Counted from the first letter of the stretch, positions 25,816-39,119 are shown. The stretch is 64,000 nucleotides of DNA from an uncultured Pseudomonas sp. (GCF_913777995.1 NZ_CAJYVE010000034.1:62001-126000); one strand, 5' to 3'. Numbers and translations: made by a program. The notes: generated from the letters alone by a model not told the origin.

Positions 25816-27144
25816 ATGGCCAAGAAGCTTTACATCGAAACCCACGGCTGCCAGATGAACGAGTACGACAGCTCGCGCATGGTCGACCTGCTGGGCGAAC
25901 ATCAAGCCCTGGAAGTGACCAGCCGGGCCGAAGATGCCGACGTGATCCTCCTCAATACCTGCTCGATCCGCGAACGTGCCCAGGACCGCGTGTACTCGCA
26001 ACTGGGCCGCTGGCGCGAGCTGAAGCAGGCCAACCCGGAGATGGTCATCGCCGTGGGTGGCTGCGTGGCCAGCCAGGAAGGCGCCGCGATCCGCGACCGC
26101 GCGCCCTACGTGGACGTGGTCTTCGGCCCGCAGACCCTGCACCGCCTGCCGGAAATGATCGACGCGGCGCGGGTCAGCCGCGAACCGCAGGTCGACGTGT
26201 CGTTCCCGGAAATCGAGAAATTCGACCACCTGCCCGAACCCCGCGTCGACGGCCCCACGGCCTTCGTCTCGGTCATGGAAGGCTGCAGCAAGTACTGCAC
26301 CTTCTGCGTGGTGCCCTATACCCGTGGCGAGGAGGTCAGCCGACCGTTCGACGACGTCATCGGCGAGATCATCCACCTGGCTGAAAACGGCGTGCGGGAA
26401 GTCACCCTGCTCGGCCAGAACGTCAATGGCTACCGCAGCCCCAACCCCGACGGCAGCGTCGCCGACCTGGCCGACCTGATCCGTGTGGTGGCCGCCATCG
26501 ACGGTATCGAGCGTATCCGCTACACCACCTCGCACCCGCTGGAGTTCTCCGACAGCCTGATCCAGGCCCACGCCGAAGTGCCGGAGCTGGTCAAGCACCT
26601 GCACCTGCCCGTGCAATCCGGTTCGGACCGCATCCTGGCGGCGATGAAGCGCAACCACACCGTGCTGGAGTACAAGTCGCGGCTGCGCAAGCTCAAGGCG
26701 GCGGTGCCGGACATCTGTATCAGTTCCGACTTCATCATCGGCTTCCCGGGTGAAACCGAGAAAGACTTCGAAAACACCATGAAGCTGGTCCAGGACGTGG
26801 GTTTCGACTTCTCCTTCTCGTTCGTCTACAGCCCGCGCCCCGGCACCCCGGCCGCCGACCTCAAGGACGACACCCCCGAAGAGGTCAAGAAGCAGCGCCT
26901 CAACGCCCTGCAGCATCGTTTGAACCAGCAGGGCTACGAGATCAGCCGACAGATGGTGGGGACTACCCAGCGCATTCTGGTCACTGATTACTCGCGCCGC
27001 GACCCGGGCCAGTTGCAGGGGCGTACCGAGAACAACCGGATCGTCAACTTCACCTGCAACAATCCGAGCCTCATCGGCCAGTTTGTCAACGTCCACATTG
27101 ACGACGCACAGCCCCATTCCCTGCGTGGCTCGCTGCTGATGTAA
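25816..27144 (+). CDS. miaB: tRNA-2-methylthio-N6-dimethylallyladenosine synthase MiaB
   Basis: Radical-SAM methylthiotransferase that modifies i6A37 of tRNAs. It has 442 aa with three parts. The N-terminal UPF0004 domain has its three Fe-S cysteines in [22 protein letters not shown] and [11 protein letters not shown]. The radical-SAM core has [17 protein letters not shown] (CxxxCxxC). The TRAM domain is C-terminal. It leads the run miaB, phoH, ybeY, corC and lnt, an arrangement conserved in gamma-proteobacteria. Confidence 0.97.
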   Translation: MAKKLYIETHGCQMNEYDSSRMVDLLGEHQALEVTSRAEDADVILLNTCSIRERAQDRVYSQLGRWRELKQANPEMVIAVGGCVASQEGAAIRDRAPYVDVVFGPQTLHRLPEMIDAARVSREPQVDVSFPEIEKFDHLPEPRVDGPTAFVSVMEGCSKYCTFCVVPYTRGEEVSRPFDDVIGEIIHLAENGVREVTLLGQNVNGYRSPNPDGSVADLADLIRVVAAIDGIERIRYTTSHPLEFSDSLIQAHAEVPELVKHLHLPVQSGSDRILAAMKRNHTVLEYKSRLRKLKAAVPDICISSDFIIGFPGETEKDFENTMKLVQDVGFDFSFSFVYSPRPGTPAADLKDDTPEEVKKQRLNALQHRLNQQGYEISRQMVGTTQRILVTDYSRRDPGQLQGRTENNRIVNFTCNNPSLIGQFVNVHIDDAQPHSLRGSLLM

Positions 27145-27239
27145 CCGGCGCCCGTCCGCGAACGGCTCAACCACGGGCCTTTCGCGGAACGCGTCACGGC
27201 GGCGCAAGTCAGAGCTTTCGCACAGCGAAAGCTGGGGTT

Positions 27240-28284
<1,045 letters not shown>

Positions 28285-28292
<8 letters not shown>

Positions 28293-28785
28293 GCTGGACC
28301 TGCAGATCGCCAGCGACACCCCCGCGCCCAGCGAGGCCCAGTTCCGCCAGTGGTGCGAAATGGGCCTGCGCCAGCGCCAGGGCGACTCGGAAATGACCAT
28401 TCGCCTGGTCGACGAAGCGGAAGGCCGCGAGCTCAACCGCACCTGGCGGCACAAGGACTACGCCACCAACGTGCTGTCGTTCCCCGCCGACGTCCCCGAT
28501 GACCTGCTGGACATCCCGCTGCTGGGCGACCTGGTCATCTGCGTCCCGGTAGTCGACCGCGAGGCCGCCGAGCAAGGCAAGGCCCGCGATGCACACTGGG
28601 CGCACATGGTCATCCACGGCTGCCTGCACCTGCTCGGCTATGACCACATCGACGACGATGAAGCCGAGGAAATGGAAGCGCTGGAACGAAGGTTGCTTGA
28701 GGAGCTGGGCTATCCGGATCCTTATGCGGACGACGACAGCGAAGCCCCCCATCATTCAGAAACACCACGCAAGGACCACGAGTAA
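28285..28785 (+). CDS. ybeY: Endoribonuclease YbeY
   Basis: Zinc endoribonuclease needed for 16S rRNA 3' maturation and 70S quality control. The ATG at 28285 overlaps ybeZ and gives 166 aa. The zinc motif is [17 protein letters not shown] (HxxxHxxxxxH) and the conserved NVLSFPAD lies upstream. The C-terminal tail ([20 protein letters not shown]) is acidic and variable. corC follows after 5 bases. Confidence 0.96.
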
Positions 28786-28790
28786 GGGCC

Positions 28791-29630
28791 ATGAGCGAAG
28801 ATCGATCGAGCAATGGGCAGAAGTCATGGCTGGGTAAACTGACCCAGGCTTTTGCCCACGAGCCCAAGAACCGCCAGGAGCTGCTGGAGCTGCTGCGCGA
28901 AGCCCACCAGAACAAACTGCTGGACAGCGAAGCGCTGGCCATCGTCGAGGGGGCCATCCAGGTCGCCGACCTGCAGGTGCGCGACATCATGATCCCGCGC
29001 TCGCAGATGATCAGCATCAAGGCCAACCAGACCCCACGCGAATTCCTGCCTGCAGTGATCGACGCCGCGCACTCGCGCTACCCGGTCATCGGCGAAAGCC
29101 ACGATGACGTGCTCGGTGTGCTGCTGGCCAAGGACCTGCTGCCGCTGATCCTGCAGCAGGACGAAGCGACCGACATCAAGAACCTGCTGCGCCCGGCCAC
29201 CTTCGTGCCCGAGTCCAAGCGCCTCAACGTGCTGCTGCGCGAATTCCGCGCCAACCATAACCACATGGCCATCGTCATCGACGAATACGGCGGTGTGGCC
29301 GGCCTGGTGACCATCGAGGACGTGCTGGAGCAGATCGTCGGCGACATCGAGGACGAACACGACGTCGAGGAAGACAGCTACATCAAACCGCTGCCCAGCG
29401 GTGACTTCCTGGTCAAGGCGCTGACGCCCATCGAAAGCTTCAACGAGTTCTTCGACAGCGAATTCTCCGATGACGAATTCGACACCGTCGGCGGCCTGGT
29501 GATGAACGCCTTCGGCCATCTGCCCAAGCGCAATGAAACCACCGAGATCGGCGCCTACCGGTTCCGCATTCTCAATGCCGACAGCCGCCGCATCCACCTG
29601 CTGCGCCTGAGCCCGGTTTCACGCCTCTGA
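28791..29630 (+). CDS. corC: CorC/YbeX CBS-domain protein
   Basis: A 279-aa cytosolic protein with two CBS domains (IMIPRSQMISIKANQTPRE near residue 64, and the second around HMAIVIDEYGGVAGLVTIED) and a C-terminal CorC/HlyC transporter-associated domain (FDTVGGLVMNAFGHLPKRNE). It is linked to Mg2+/Co2+ efflux and, as YbeX, to ribosome metabolism through its ybeY-ybeZ neighbours. The true function in Pseudomonas is not certain. Confidence 0.94.
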   Translation: MSEDRSSNGQKSWLGKLTQAFAHEPKNRQELLELLREAHQNKLLDSEALAIVEGAIQVADLQVRDIMIPRSQMISIKANQTPREFLPAVIDAAHSRYPVIGESHDDVLGVLLAKDLLPLILQQDEATDIKNLLRPATFVPESKRLNVLLREFRANHNHMAIVIDEYGGVAGLVTIEDVLEQIVGDIEDEHDVEEDSYIKPLPSGDFLVKALTPIESFNEFFDSEFSDDEFDTVGGLVMNAFGHLPKRNETTEIGAYRFRILNADSRRIHLLRLSPVSRL

Positions 29631-29684
29631 GCGATGCCCACCGACCGCAAGCCTGAATGTAACGAGCCGTACTAAGGAAAATCG

Positions 29685-31211
29685 ATGCGCTGGATCACCC
29701 GCCCCGGCTGGCCCGGTAACTTGCTGGCCGTGGCGGCCGGCGGCCTCACCACCTTGGCCCTGGCGCCATTCGATATCTGGCCCCTGGCGCTGCTCGCCGC
29801 AGCGCTGTTCTATCTTGGCTTGCGCGACCTGAGCCCACGCCAGGCGCTGGGCCGCGGCTGGTGCTTCGGCTTCGGTCTGTTCGGTGCCGGCACCAGCTGG
29901 ATCTACGTCAGCATCCACACCTACGGCGGCGCTTCGGCGCTACTGGCCGGCCTGCTGATGCTGGCGTTCATCGCCGCCATCGCGTTGTTCTTCGCCCTGC
30001 CCGCCTGGCTCTGGGTACGCTGGCTGAGGCGCAGCCACAGGCCGCTGGCCGATGCCGTAGCCTTCGCCGCGCTGTGGGTGCTGCAAGAAACCTTCCGCGG
30101 CTGGTTCCTCACCGGTTTCCCATGGCTGTATTCCGGCTACAGTCAGCTCGACGGCCCACTGGCCGGGCTGGCGCCGCTGGGCGGGGTGTGGCTGATTTCC
30201 TTCGTCCTGGCCCTGAGCGCCGCGCTGCTGTGCAACCTGCCGCGCCTGCGCCAGCAGCCGGCCTGGCTGGGAATGGCAGCAGTGCTGCTGGTCGTTCTCT
30301 GGGTGATTGCCCTGGTGCTCAAGGACCACGCCTGGACCTCGCCCTCCGGCAAGCCGCTGAAGGTTGCGGCCATCCAGGGCAATGTCGAACAGATGCTGAA
30401 ATGGGACCCCGCGCACCTCAATGCGCAACTGGCGCTGTACCGCGACATGACCTTCCGCTCACAGCCGGCCGACCTGATCGTCTGGCCGGAAACTGCCGTG
30501 CCGGTGCTCAAGGAAAGCGCCGAAGGCTACCTGAGCATGATGGGCAACTTTGCCGGCGAACGCCGCTCGGCGCTGATCACCGGCGTGCCAGTGCGTGAAC
30601 TCAGCGGTCGCGGTGTGTACCGCTACTACAACGGCATTACCGTGACCGGCGAGGGCGACGGCCTGTACTACAAGCAGAAGCTGGTGCCGTTCGGTGAGTA
30701 CGTGCCGTTGCAGGACGCGCTGCGCGGCCTGATCGAGTTCTTCAACCTGCCGATGTCCGACTTCGCCCGCGGCCCCAACGACCAGGCACTGCTGCAGGCC
30801 AAGGGTTACCAGATCGCGCCATACATCTGCTACGAGGTGGTCTACCCGGAATTCGCCGCCAGCCTGGCCGCCCGCAGCGACCTGCTGCTGACCATCAGCA
30901 ATGACACCTGGTTCGGCACCTCCATCGGCCCGTTGCAGCACCTGCAGATGGCGCAGATGCGCGCCCTGGAAGCCGGCCGCTGGATGATCCGCGCCACCAA
31001 CAATGGCGTCACCGCATTGATCGACCCGTTCGGCCGCATCACCACCCGGGTGCCACAGTTCGAGCGCGCGGTGATGTACGGCGAAGTGGTGCCGATGCAT
31101 GAGCTGACGCCCTACCTGCGCTGGCGCTCCTGGCCACTGGGCATCGTCTGCACCGCACTGCTGGGCTGGGCCTTGCTGACGGCACGGCCCACCAGGCAAG
31201 CCCAGGACTGA
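29685..31211 (+). CDS. lnt: Apolipoprotein N-acyltransferase
   Basis: Inner-membrane enzyme that adds the third acyl chain to lipoproteins. It has 508 aa. Several N-terminal membrane spans (about residues 10-220) precede a nitrilase-fold domain with the catalytic triad region: Glu in LIVWPETAVPVL, Lys in YYKQKLVPFGEYVPL and Cys in APYICYEVVYPE. One more span closes the C-terminus. AAGGA lies upstream of the ATG. Several lipoproteins in this window (lptE, gspD, rlpA and others) are potential substrates. Confidence 0.96.
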   Translation: MRWITRPGWPGNLLAVAAGGLTTLALAPFDIWPLALLAAALFYLGLRDLSPRQALGRGWCFGFGLFGAGTSWIYVSIHTYGGASALLAGLLMLAFIAAIALFFALPAWLWVRWLRRSHRPLADAVAFAALWVLQETFRGWFLTGFPWLYSGYSQLDGPLAGLAPLGGVWLISFVLALSAALLCNLPRLRQQPAWLGMAAVLLVVLWVIALVLKDHAWTSPSGKPLKVAAIQGNVEQMLKWDPAHLNAQLALYRDMTFRSQPADLIVWPETAVPVLKESAEGYLSMMGNFAGERRSALITGVPVRELSGRGVYRYYNGITVTGEGDGLYYKQKLVPFGEYVPLQDALRGLIEFFNLPMSDFARGPNDQALLQAKGYQIAPYICYEVVYPEFAASLAARSDLLLTISNDTWFGTSIGPLQHLQMAQMRALEAGRWMIRATNNGVTALIDPFGRITTRVPQFERAVMYGEVVPMHELTPYLRWRSWPLGIVCTALLGWALLTARPTRQAQD

Positions 31212-31270
31212 TCGCCTTGGATGCGGCGCTTTAGCCGCAATGCAGTTCGGTTAGGCGTCATGTGATTCGG

Positions 31271-31355
31271 TAGGAGCGGCTTTGGCCACGAAAGGGCCAG
31301 GAAGTCGCGGCATCGGTGAACACCCGGTCGCTTCGCGGCTGAAGCCGCCCCTACC
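31271..31355. repeat. Pair of REP-type elements
   Basis: Inverted pair TAGGAGCGGCTTTGGCCACG (from 31271) and CGGCTGAAGCCGCCCCTACC (ending 31355), separated by about 45 bases. It lies between the convergent lnt and ydcF-like genes and closely matches the pair at 59187-59274. Confidence 0.75.
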
Positions 31356-31366
31356 GGTCGAACAGG

Positions 31367-32131
31367 CTAGTCGGCATACGCCCACGGATAGACCAGCAAG
31401 CCCGCCGCCTCATTGAGCAACACCGCGCTGTGGGCAAAGGCACGGGCTTCCGGCAACCAGCCACCGAAGGGCGTGGCGTTGTCCACACCCAGGAAGCCCA
31501 CCGGCGCGCCAATCACCTCGAAGCCCGCCTGCTCGAAGCTCCACACAGCCCTGGGCATGTGCCAGGCCTGGGTCACCACTACCACGCGCCTGACCCCCTG
31601 CGGTAGCAGTTGCTGCGCGCTGAACCGGGCATTCTCCCAGGTGGTACGGCTCTGCTCTTCCAGCCAGCGCACTTGAACACCGAAGTCTCTCTGCAGGGTG
31701 TCGGCCATCATCCGCGACTCACTGGGCGGCTCACCGTAATGCAAGCCGCCGCTGGTCAGCAGCGGCAGACCGCTGACCCTGGCCAGGTGCGCGGCCATCT
31801 GCAGACGCTGCAGCCCCATCGGCGTCGGTACATCCTCGCCCCAGGCCGGCGCCTGACGCTCGCGACCGTTGCCCAGCACCACGATGGCATCGGCGCGCTG
31901 CGCCAGGCTGGCCCACTGCGCCTGAGGCAACGGCGGCACGCGTTCCAGCTGGCGCGCGGCATGCTCCACCACCACCGGCAGGCTCATCAGCCACAGACCA
32001 CCCAGCCCGCAGGCGAAGCACGCCAGCGCCAGGCGCGGCCGCGAGCGTCGCAGCCACCAGGCCAGCAGCAAAAGAAGGAACAGAATGCCAGGCGGCAGCA
32101 GCAGGGTCTTGAACAGGTAACGCAAGGGCAT
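31367..32131 (-). CDS. YdcF/ElyC-type DUF218 membrane protein
   Basis: A 254-aa protein with two N-terminal hydrophobic segments (LLPPGILFLLLLLAWWL and LALACFACGLGGLWLMSLPV) and a DUF218 domain. That domain has ADAIVVLGNGRERQAP, LPLLTSGGLHYGEPPSES, LEEQSRTTWENARFS and VVVVTQAWHMPRAVWSFEQAG. ElyC proteins of this type affect the undecaprenyl-phosphate pool for envelope polymers in E. coli. The role here is inferred from family. Confidence 0.88.
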   Translation of the reverse strand: MPLRYLFKTLLLPPGILFLLLLLAWWLRRSRPRLALACFACGLGGLWLMSLPVVVEHAARQLERVPPLPQAQWASLAQRADAIVVLGNGRERQAPAWGEDVPTPMGLQRLQMAAHLARVSGLPLLTSGGLHYGEPPSESRMMADTLQRDFGVQVRWLEEQSRTTWENARFSAQQLLPQGVRRVVVVTQAWHMPRAVWSFEQAGFEVIGAPVGFLGVDNATPFGGWLPEARAFAHSAVLLNEAAGLLVYPWAYAD

Positions 32132-32215
32132 TGGGCATCTCCATCGATGCCCGAAGCCTAAATTGAATGGTGCCAGGCAACAATGCCTGCTGAACGGGCC
32201 CGCAGCCCGCGATGA

Positions 32216-32584
32216 TCAGAACTTGAAAGTGTTCTGTGAGTAACGGCCCGGTCTGGCCACGGTGTTTGCTCGCCTCTTGTCTTTGAGCCAGATGACCCTG
32301 GCCAAATCCTGCGACACCTCGACTGGCACGGAACGCTCCGGCGAAGCCATGCAACTGCCCTGTGACATACCCTCAACAGCCCCGTTTGCGGCCCTCGCGC
32401 CTTTCTCAAGGTAGGCCTCGATCAATTCGAACTCCGCGTTACTGAGCCCGTCGAGCTCCAGCTCCTCGGGCATCTCGTCGCGCAGCCGGCCTGCGGTGCT
32501 TGCCGTTTCCAGCGCAAGCCCGAGGCGATTGATCAAACGTTCATACAGCTCAGGAGTGACTACTGTGTGCTGCAACTCTGTCAT
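32216..32584 (-). CDS. Small protein of unknown function
   Basis: A 122-aa soluble protein. The N-terminal half is acidic and helical (LYERLINRLGLALETAST, DEMPEELELDGLSNAEFELI). The C-terminal half differs in character (VSQDLARVIWLKDKRR then a basic tail ARPGRYSQNTFKF). There is no signal peptide or membrane span. It is divergent from leuS. Codon use is less biased than in neighbours. I do not recognise the family; it could be lineage-specific. Confidence 0.55.
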   Translation of the reverse strand: MTELQHTVVTPELYERLINRLGLALETASTAGRLRDEMPEELELDGLSNAEFELIEAYLEKGARAANGAVEGMSQGSCMASPERSVPVEVSQDLARVIWLKDKRRANTVARPGRYSQNTFKF

Positions 32585-35502
<2,918 letters not shown>

Positions 35503-35509
35503 TAGACCA

Positions 35510-35534
35510 GGGCGCCCGCCACACGCGGGCGCCC
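35510..35534 (+). terminator. Hairpin between leuS and lptE
   Basis: GGGCGCCCGC (35510-35519) pairs perfectly with GCGGGCGCCC (35525-35534) around CACAC. No T-run follows, so it may be a partial terminator or an mRNA-stabilising structure in an operon. Confidence 0.4.
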
Positions 35535-35588
35535 ACCAATTTCCGGGGTACGCGTCGCGGCCCTCAAGGATTCAAGGGGAGTATCGAG

Positions 35589-36194
35589 ATGATCAAACGC
35601 AATCTGCTGGTAGTCGGCCTGGCCGTGCTCCTGAGTGCCTGTGGCTTCCAGCTGCGCGGCACCGGCAGCAACGAGTTGCCGCTCAAGGAACTGGACCTGA
35701 GCGCACGCAACGCCTACGGCGAGACCGTGACCCAGCTCAACCGCCTGCTGACCGCAGGTGGCGTGAAGATCTACCCTGGCGCGCAGTACAAGCTGATCCT
35801 GGTCAACGAGGCTGAAACCCAGCGCACCGCGAGCTACTCCGGCTCTGGCCGCTCCGCCGAGTACCAACTGACCTCGACCCTGAACTTCGAGATCCACGGC
35901 ATGCAGGACCGTTTCCTGCTGGGCGAGAAGATCAGCGTCGACCGCGTGTACGTCCACGACGGCAACAACCTGACCGGTTCCGACCAGGAAGCCGCCCAGG
36001 TTCGTCAGGAAATGCGCCACGACCTGATCCAGCGCCTGTTGGCCCGCCTGCAACAGATGACGCCTGAGTACCTGGAAAAACTGCAGGCCCGTGCCGATGA
36101 CGTGGCCCGTGCCGAAGAGCAGGCTCGCCAGGAGGCCCAGCGCCTGCGTGACGAGACCCCGCAACAGTCGCCCATCGAAATTCCTGGCCGCTAA
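35589..36194 (+). CDS. lptE: LPS-assembly lipoprotein LptE
   Basis: Outer-membrane lipoprotein that plugs and assembles LptD for LPS export. It has 201 aa, a signal peptide with lipobox LSAC and the typical mature start GFQLRGTG. The core domain includes LTSTLNFEIHGMQDRFLLGEK. The C-terminal 40 residues are a helical Gln/Arg/Glu-rich tail (EEQARQEAQRLRDETPQQSP), longer than in E. coli. AAGGGGAG lies upstream. Location between leuS and holA is conserved in gamma-proteobacteria. Confidence 0.95.
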   Translation: MIKRNLLVVGLAVLLSACGFQLRGTGSNELPLKELDLSARNAYGETVTQLNRLLTAGGVKIYPGAQYKLILVNEAETQRTASYSGSGRSAEYQLTSTLNFEIHGMQDRFLLGEKISVDRVYVHDGNNLTGSDQEAAQVRQEMRHDLIQRLLARLQQMTPEYLEKLQARADDVARAEEQARQEAQRLRDETPQQSPIEIPGR

Positions 36195-36202
36195 GCCAGC
36201 AA

Positions 36203-36222
36203 GGGGCCAGCTCGCTGGCCCC
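36203..36222 (+). terminator. Hairpin between lptE and holA
   Basis: GGGGCCAGC (36203-36211) pairs with GCTGGCCCC (36214-36222) with a 2-base spacer. It has no T-run. It sits 14 bases before the holA ATG and may modulate holA expression. Confidence 0.35.
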
Positions 36223-36236
36223 GCTCCTGCCCGCCG

Positions 36237-37274
36237 ATGAAACTCGCTCCCGCGCAACTCGCCAAACACCTGCAAGGCCCGCTGGCCCCCGTCTACGTGG
36301 TCAGTGGTGACGATCCGCTGCTCTGCCAGGAAGCCGCCGACGCCATTCGCGCCGCCGCGCGTCAGCAGGGCTTCGACGAACGCCAGGTATTCAGTGCCGA
36401 CAACAACTTCGACTGGGGCACGCTGCTGCAGGCGGGTGCCAGCCTGTCGCTGTTCGCCGAACGCCGCCTGCTGGAACTGCGCCTGCCTTCGGGCAAGCCT
36501 GGCGACAAGGGTGCCGCGGCGCTGATCGAGTACTGTTCGCGGCCCGCCGAAGACACCCTGCTGCTGGTCAGCCTGCCCAAGCTCGATGGCAGCGCGCAGA
36601 AGACCAAGTGGGGCAAGGCGCTGATCGAAGGCGCGCAGTGCCAGTTCATCCAGATCTGGCCGGTGGACGCCGGCCAGCTGCCGCAGTGGATTCGCCAGCG
36701 CCTTTCGCAGGCAGGCCTGGCCGCTACCCAGGACGCCGTCGAACTGATCGCCGCACGTGTCGAGGGCAACCTGCTGGCCGCAGCCCAGGAGATCGAGAAG
36801 CTCAAGCTGATGGCCGAAGAAGGCCAGATCACCGTGGAAACGGTACAGGCGGCGGTGGCCGACAGCGCGCGCTTTGACGTCTTCGGCCTGACCGATGCGG
36901 TTCTCAATGGCGACGCCGCGCACGCGTTGCGCATGCTCGAAGGGCTGCGCGGCGAGGGAGTGGAGACGCCGGTGATTCTCTGGGCGCTGACCCGCGAGCT
37001 GCGCTCGCTGGCGACCATGGCCTTGCAATACGGCCAGGGCATGCCGCTGGACAAGGTGTTCAGCTCGGCCCGGCCACCGGTGTGGGACAAGCGCAAGCCG
37101 CTGATGAGCAAGGCCCTGCAGCGGCTTTCCGCCAAGCGCTGGAGCCAGCTGCTGCTGGAAGCGCAACGCATCGACGAACAGATCAAAGGCCAGGCGCCCG
37201 GCTCGGCCTGGAGCAGCCTGGCACGCTTGGCCGTGCTGATGTCCGGCCAGCGCCTGGGGTTGCCGGCCGAATGA
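36237..37274 (+). CDS. holA: DNA polymerase III subunit delta
   Basis: Clamp-loader subunit that opens the beta sliding clamp. It has 345 aa with the family pattern: MKLAPAQLAKHLQGPLAPVY then VVSGDDPLLCQEAADAIR; FSADNNFDWGTLL; LEGNLL-type segment RVEGNLLAAAQEIEKLKL; and ILWALTRELRSLATMALQ. It lies 42 bases after lptE. The neighbourhood (leuS, lptE, holA) supports the call. Confidence 0.95.
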   Translation: MKLAPAQLAKHLQGPLAPVYVVSGDDPLLCQEAADAIRAAARQQGFDERQVFSADNNFDWGTLLQAGASLSLFAERRLLELRLPSGKPGDKGAAALIEYCSRPAEDTLLLVSLPKLDGSAQKTKWGKALIEGAQCQFIQIWPVDAGQLPQWIRQRLSQAGLAATQDAVELIAARVEGNLLAAAQEIEKLKLMAEEGQITVETVQAAVADSARFDVFGLTDAVLNGDAAHALRMLEGLRGEGVETPVILWALTRELRSLATMALQYGQGMPLDKVFSSARPPVWDKRKPLMSKALQRLSAKRWSQLLLEAQRIDEQIKGQAPGSAWSSLARLAVLMSGQRLGLPAE

Positions 37275-37399
37275 GTGCAGCGCCCGTTCCCGACTGAAGC
37301 CGGTCCCACCGTAACGACACCGGCCATAGCAGAGACCTATTGGACACGTGTCGGAACATGTCCGATCATGCGCTCGCCATTCATCCAAGGGATACCGCC

Positions 37400-37558
37400 A
37401 TGAGCAAACAGAAGCGGCCCAACAAGGCCAAATCCATCATCGCCCAGCCATTGTTCCGCAGCCGCCAGGAACGCCCGGCCAAGGGCAAGGGCAGCTACCG
37501 CCGCGAAGCCTTCCAGTCGAAAAACTGGGAGGCTTCTTGCTTTCTGGCCCATCGATAA
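37400..37558 (+). CDS. arfA: Alternative ribosome-rescue factor A
   Basis: A 52-aa protein that, in known cases, recruits RF2 to ribosomes stalled on mRNAs without a stop codon and backs up tmRNA. The family signature is complete: QPLFRSRQERPAKGKGSYRREAF (shown in part) followed by SKNWEAS. The ATG at 37400 lies behind AAGGGA. A strong hairpin at 37505-37536 lies inside the last codons, so the mRNA should be cut or ended before the stop. The full-length product with the tail CFLAHR would then be rare. Confidence 0.9.
   Translation: MSKQKRPNKAKSIIAQPLFRSRQERPAKGKGSYRREAFQSKNWEASCFLAHR
37505..37536 (+). promoter_or_regulatory. Hairpin inside the arfA coding sequence
   Basis: GAAGCCTTCCAGT (37505-37517) pairs with ACTGGGAGGCTTC (37524-37536): 13 positions, one G-T wobble, loop CGAAAA, followed by TTGCTTTCTGG. 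It lies within arfA before its stop codon. In other proteobacteria such a hairpin is an RNase III site or an intrinsic terminator that yields stop-less arfA mRNA under tmRNA control. Confidence 0.75.
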
Positions 37559-37640
37559 ATGCAGTTACCTTGGGCACCCCTGCAACAACGCTGGCATGTT
37601 AAGGTCTGCATCTAAACGGTATTCCTTTCTGGACCCCAGC

Positions 37641-38966
37641 ATGCATTCCTGTTTTACCCGGCACTGGCCACTGCGCCAGCTGATCACCGCTTCAAGCCTC
37701 GTCGCCCTGGTCGCCTGCGCCGAAAAACCGACTGCCGCCGACGCCACTCCCCTGCAGACCAGCAAGGCCAATGCCCCCGCAGTGCTGACGCCCGCCCAGC
37801 CCCTGCAGATCGACCAGAACCTGGCCATCCAGCCCACCATGAGTTTTGACGAGTGGCAGGCAGGCTTTCGTAACCAGGCCCTGCAGGCCGGTATCCGTGC
37901 CGATGTCTTCGACAAGGCGTTCGCAGGTGTCACCCCGGACATGAGCGTGGTCAAGGCCGACCGCAGTCAGCCCGAGTTCAGCCGCCCGGTATGGGAATAC
38001 CTCGAGGGCGCGATTTCCAATGCGCGGGTACGCAAGGGCCAGAGCCTGCTGACCCAGTACGCCACCGAGCTGCAGCGCATCGAACAGCAGTACGGTGTCG
38101 ACCGCCAGGCGCTGGTGGCGGTGTGGGGCATGGAAAGCAATTTCGGCCAGTTCCAGGGTTCGCAATCGGTGATCCGCTCTCTGGCCACCCTGGCCTATGA
38201 AGGCCGTCGTCCGACCTTCGCACAGAATCAGCTGCTGGCCGCCCTGCAGATCCTCCAGCAGGGCGACATCACGCCCGAGCGCATGCTCGGCTCCTGGGCG
38301 GGCGCCATGGGCCAGACCCAGTTCATGCCGACCACCTACAACACCCATGCCGTGGACTTCGACGGCGACGGGCGCCGTGACATCTGGACCAGCCCCACCG
38401 ACGCTCTGGCTTCGGCTGCACACTACCTGCAAAGCTCTGGCTGGCAGCGTGGCCAGCCGTGGGGCTACGAAGTGGTGCTGGGCAGCAACTTCGACTATGC
38501 ATTGGCCGACCCGAGCATCCGCAAGAGCCTGATGCAGTGGCAGGCGCTGGGCCTGAAACTTCCTGACGGCACCCCATTGCCAGTGGCGGCCAGCCAGCAA
38601 CAGGCCTCGCTGATACTGCCGGCAGGCTACCGGGGGCCGGCCTTCCTGGTGCTGGACAACTTCCGCGCCGTGCTCAAGTACAACAACTCGACCTCCTACG
38701 CCCTGGCCATCAATCTGCTGGCCGACCGCTTCAAAGGGGCCGGTTACATCGTGGGCACCTGGCCGCGTACCGACCTGCCATTGAGCCGTTCCGAACGCAT
38801 CGAGCTGCAGACCCTGCTCAGCGCACGCCAGTACGACGCCGGCGCCCCGGACGGGATCATCGGCGCCAATACCCGCAAGGCCATCCGCAGCGCCCAGCAG
38901 GCCCTTGGCTGGCCCGCCGACGGTTACCCTACCCACGAACTGCTCAACAGCCTGCGCCAGCCCTGA
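37641..38966 (+). CDS. Lytic murein transglycosylase, MltB family, lipoprotein with peptidoglycan-binding domain
   Basis: Cleaves peptidoglycan glycan strands with 1,6-anhydro ends. The ATG at 37641 gives 441 aa and a lipobox LVAC, so it is probably membrane-anchored. The SLT/MltB domain has the catalytic Glu in VWGMESNFGQFQG, plus GSWAGAMGQTQFMPTTY and VDFDGDGRRDIW. A PG_binding_1 domain closes the protein (LLSARQYDAGAPDGIIGANT). A second MltB-type gene lies at 43595. Its convergent neighbour is lipA. Confidence 0.93.
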   Translation: MHSCFTRHWPLRQLITASSLVALVACAEKPTAADATPLQTSKANAPAVLTPAQPLQIDQNLAIQPTMSFDEWQAGFRNQALQAGIRADVFDKAFAGVTPDMSVVKADRSQPEFSRPVWEYLEGAISNARVRKGQSLLTQYATELQRIEQQYGVDRQALVAVWGMESNFGQFQGSQSVIRSLATLAYEGRRPTFAQNQLLAALQILQQGDITPERMLGSWAGAMGQTQFMPTTYNTHAVDFDGDGRRDIWTSPTDALASAAHYLQSSGWQRGQPWGYEVVLGSNFDYALADPSIRKSLMQWQALGLKLPDGTPLPVAASQQQASLILPAGYRGPAFLVLDNFRAVLKYNNSTSYALAINLLADRFKGAGYIVGTWPRTDLPLSRSERIELQTLLSARQYDAGAPDGIIGANTRKAIRSAQQALGWPADGYPTHELLNSLRQP

Positions 38967-39061
38967 GGGGCTCTGTAGCGCTGTTGAAGACGGCTGGCAG
39001 ACCGCCAGCCCGTCGCTCGCGAAGTGGCCGTCACGTTCACAGCAGATGTGCCGCGTTCATC

Positions 39062-39093
39062 GGCCTCTTCGCGAGCAAGCTCGCTCCCACAAG
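39062..39093. repeat. REP-type element
   Basis: GGCCTCTTCGCGAGCAAGCT followed by CGCTCCCACAAG matches the P. putida REP core; a degenerate inverted partner (GTCGCTCGCGAAGTGGCCG) lies near 39013. It sits downstream of the transglycosylase gene. Confidence 0.7.
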
Positions 39094-39119
39094 AGCGAAA
39101 TGAATAGGTGACCCCAACG

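Noticed and set aside
25366-27207. 613-residue minus-strand frame over miaB
   Set aside because: Only the last 108 residues (DUF1820 protein) are real; the rest is antisense to miaB.
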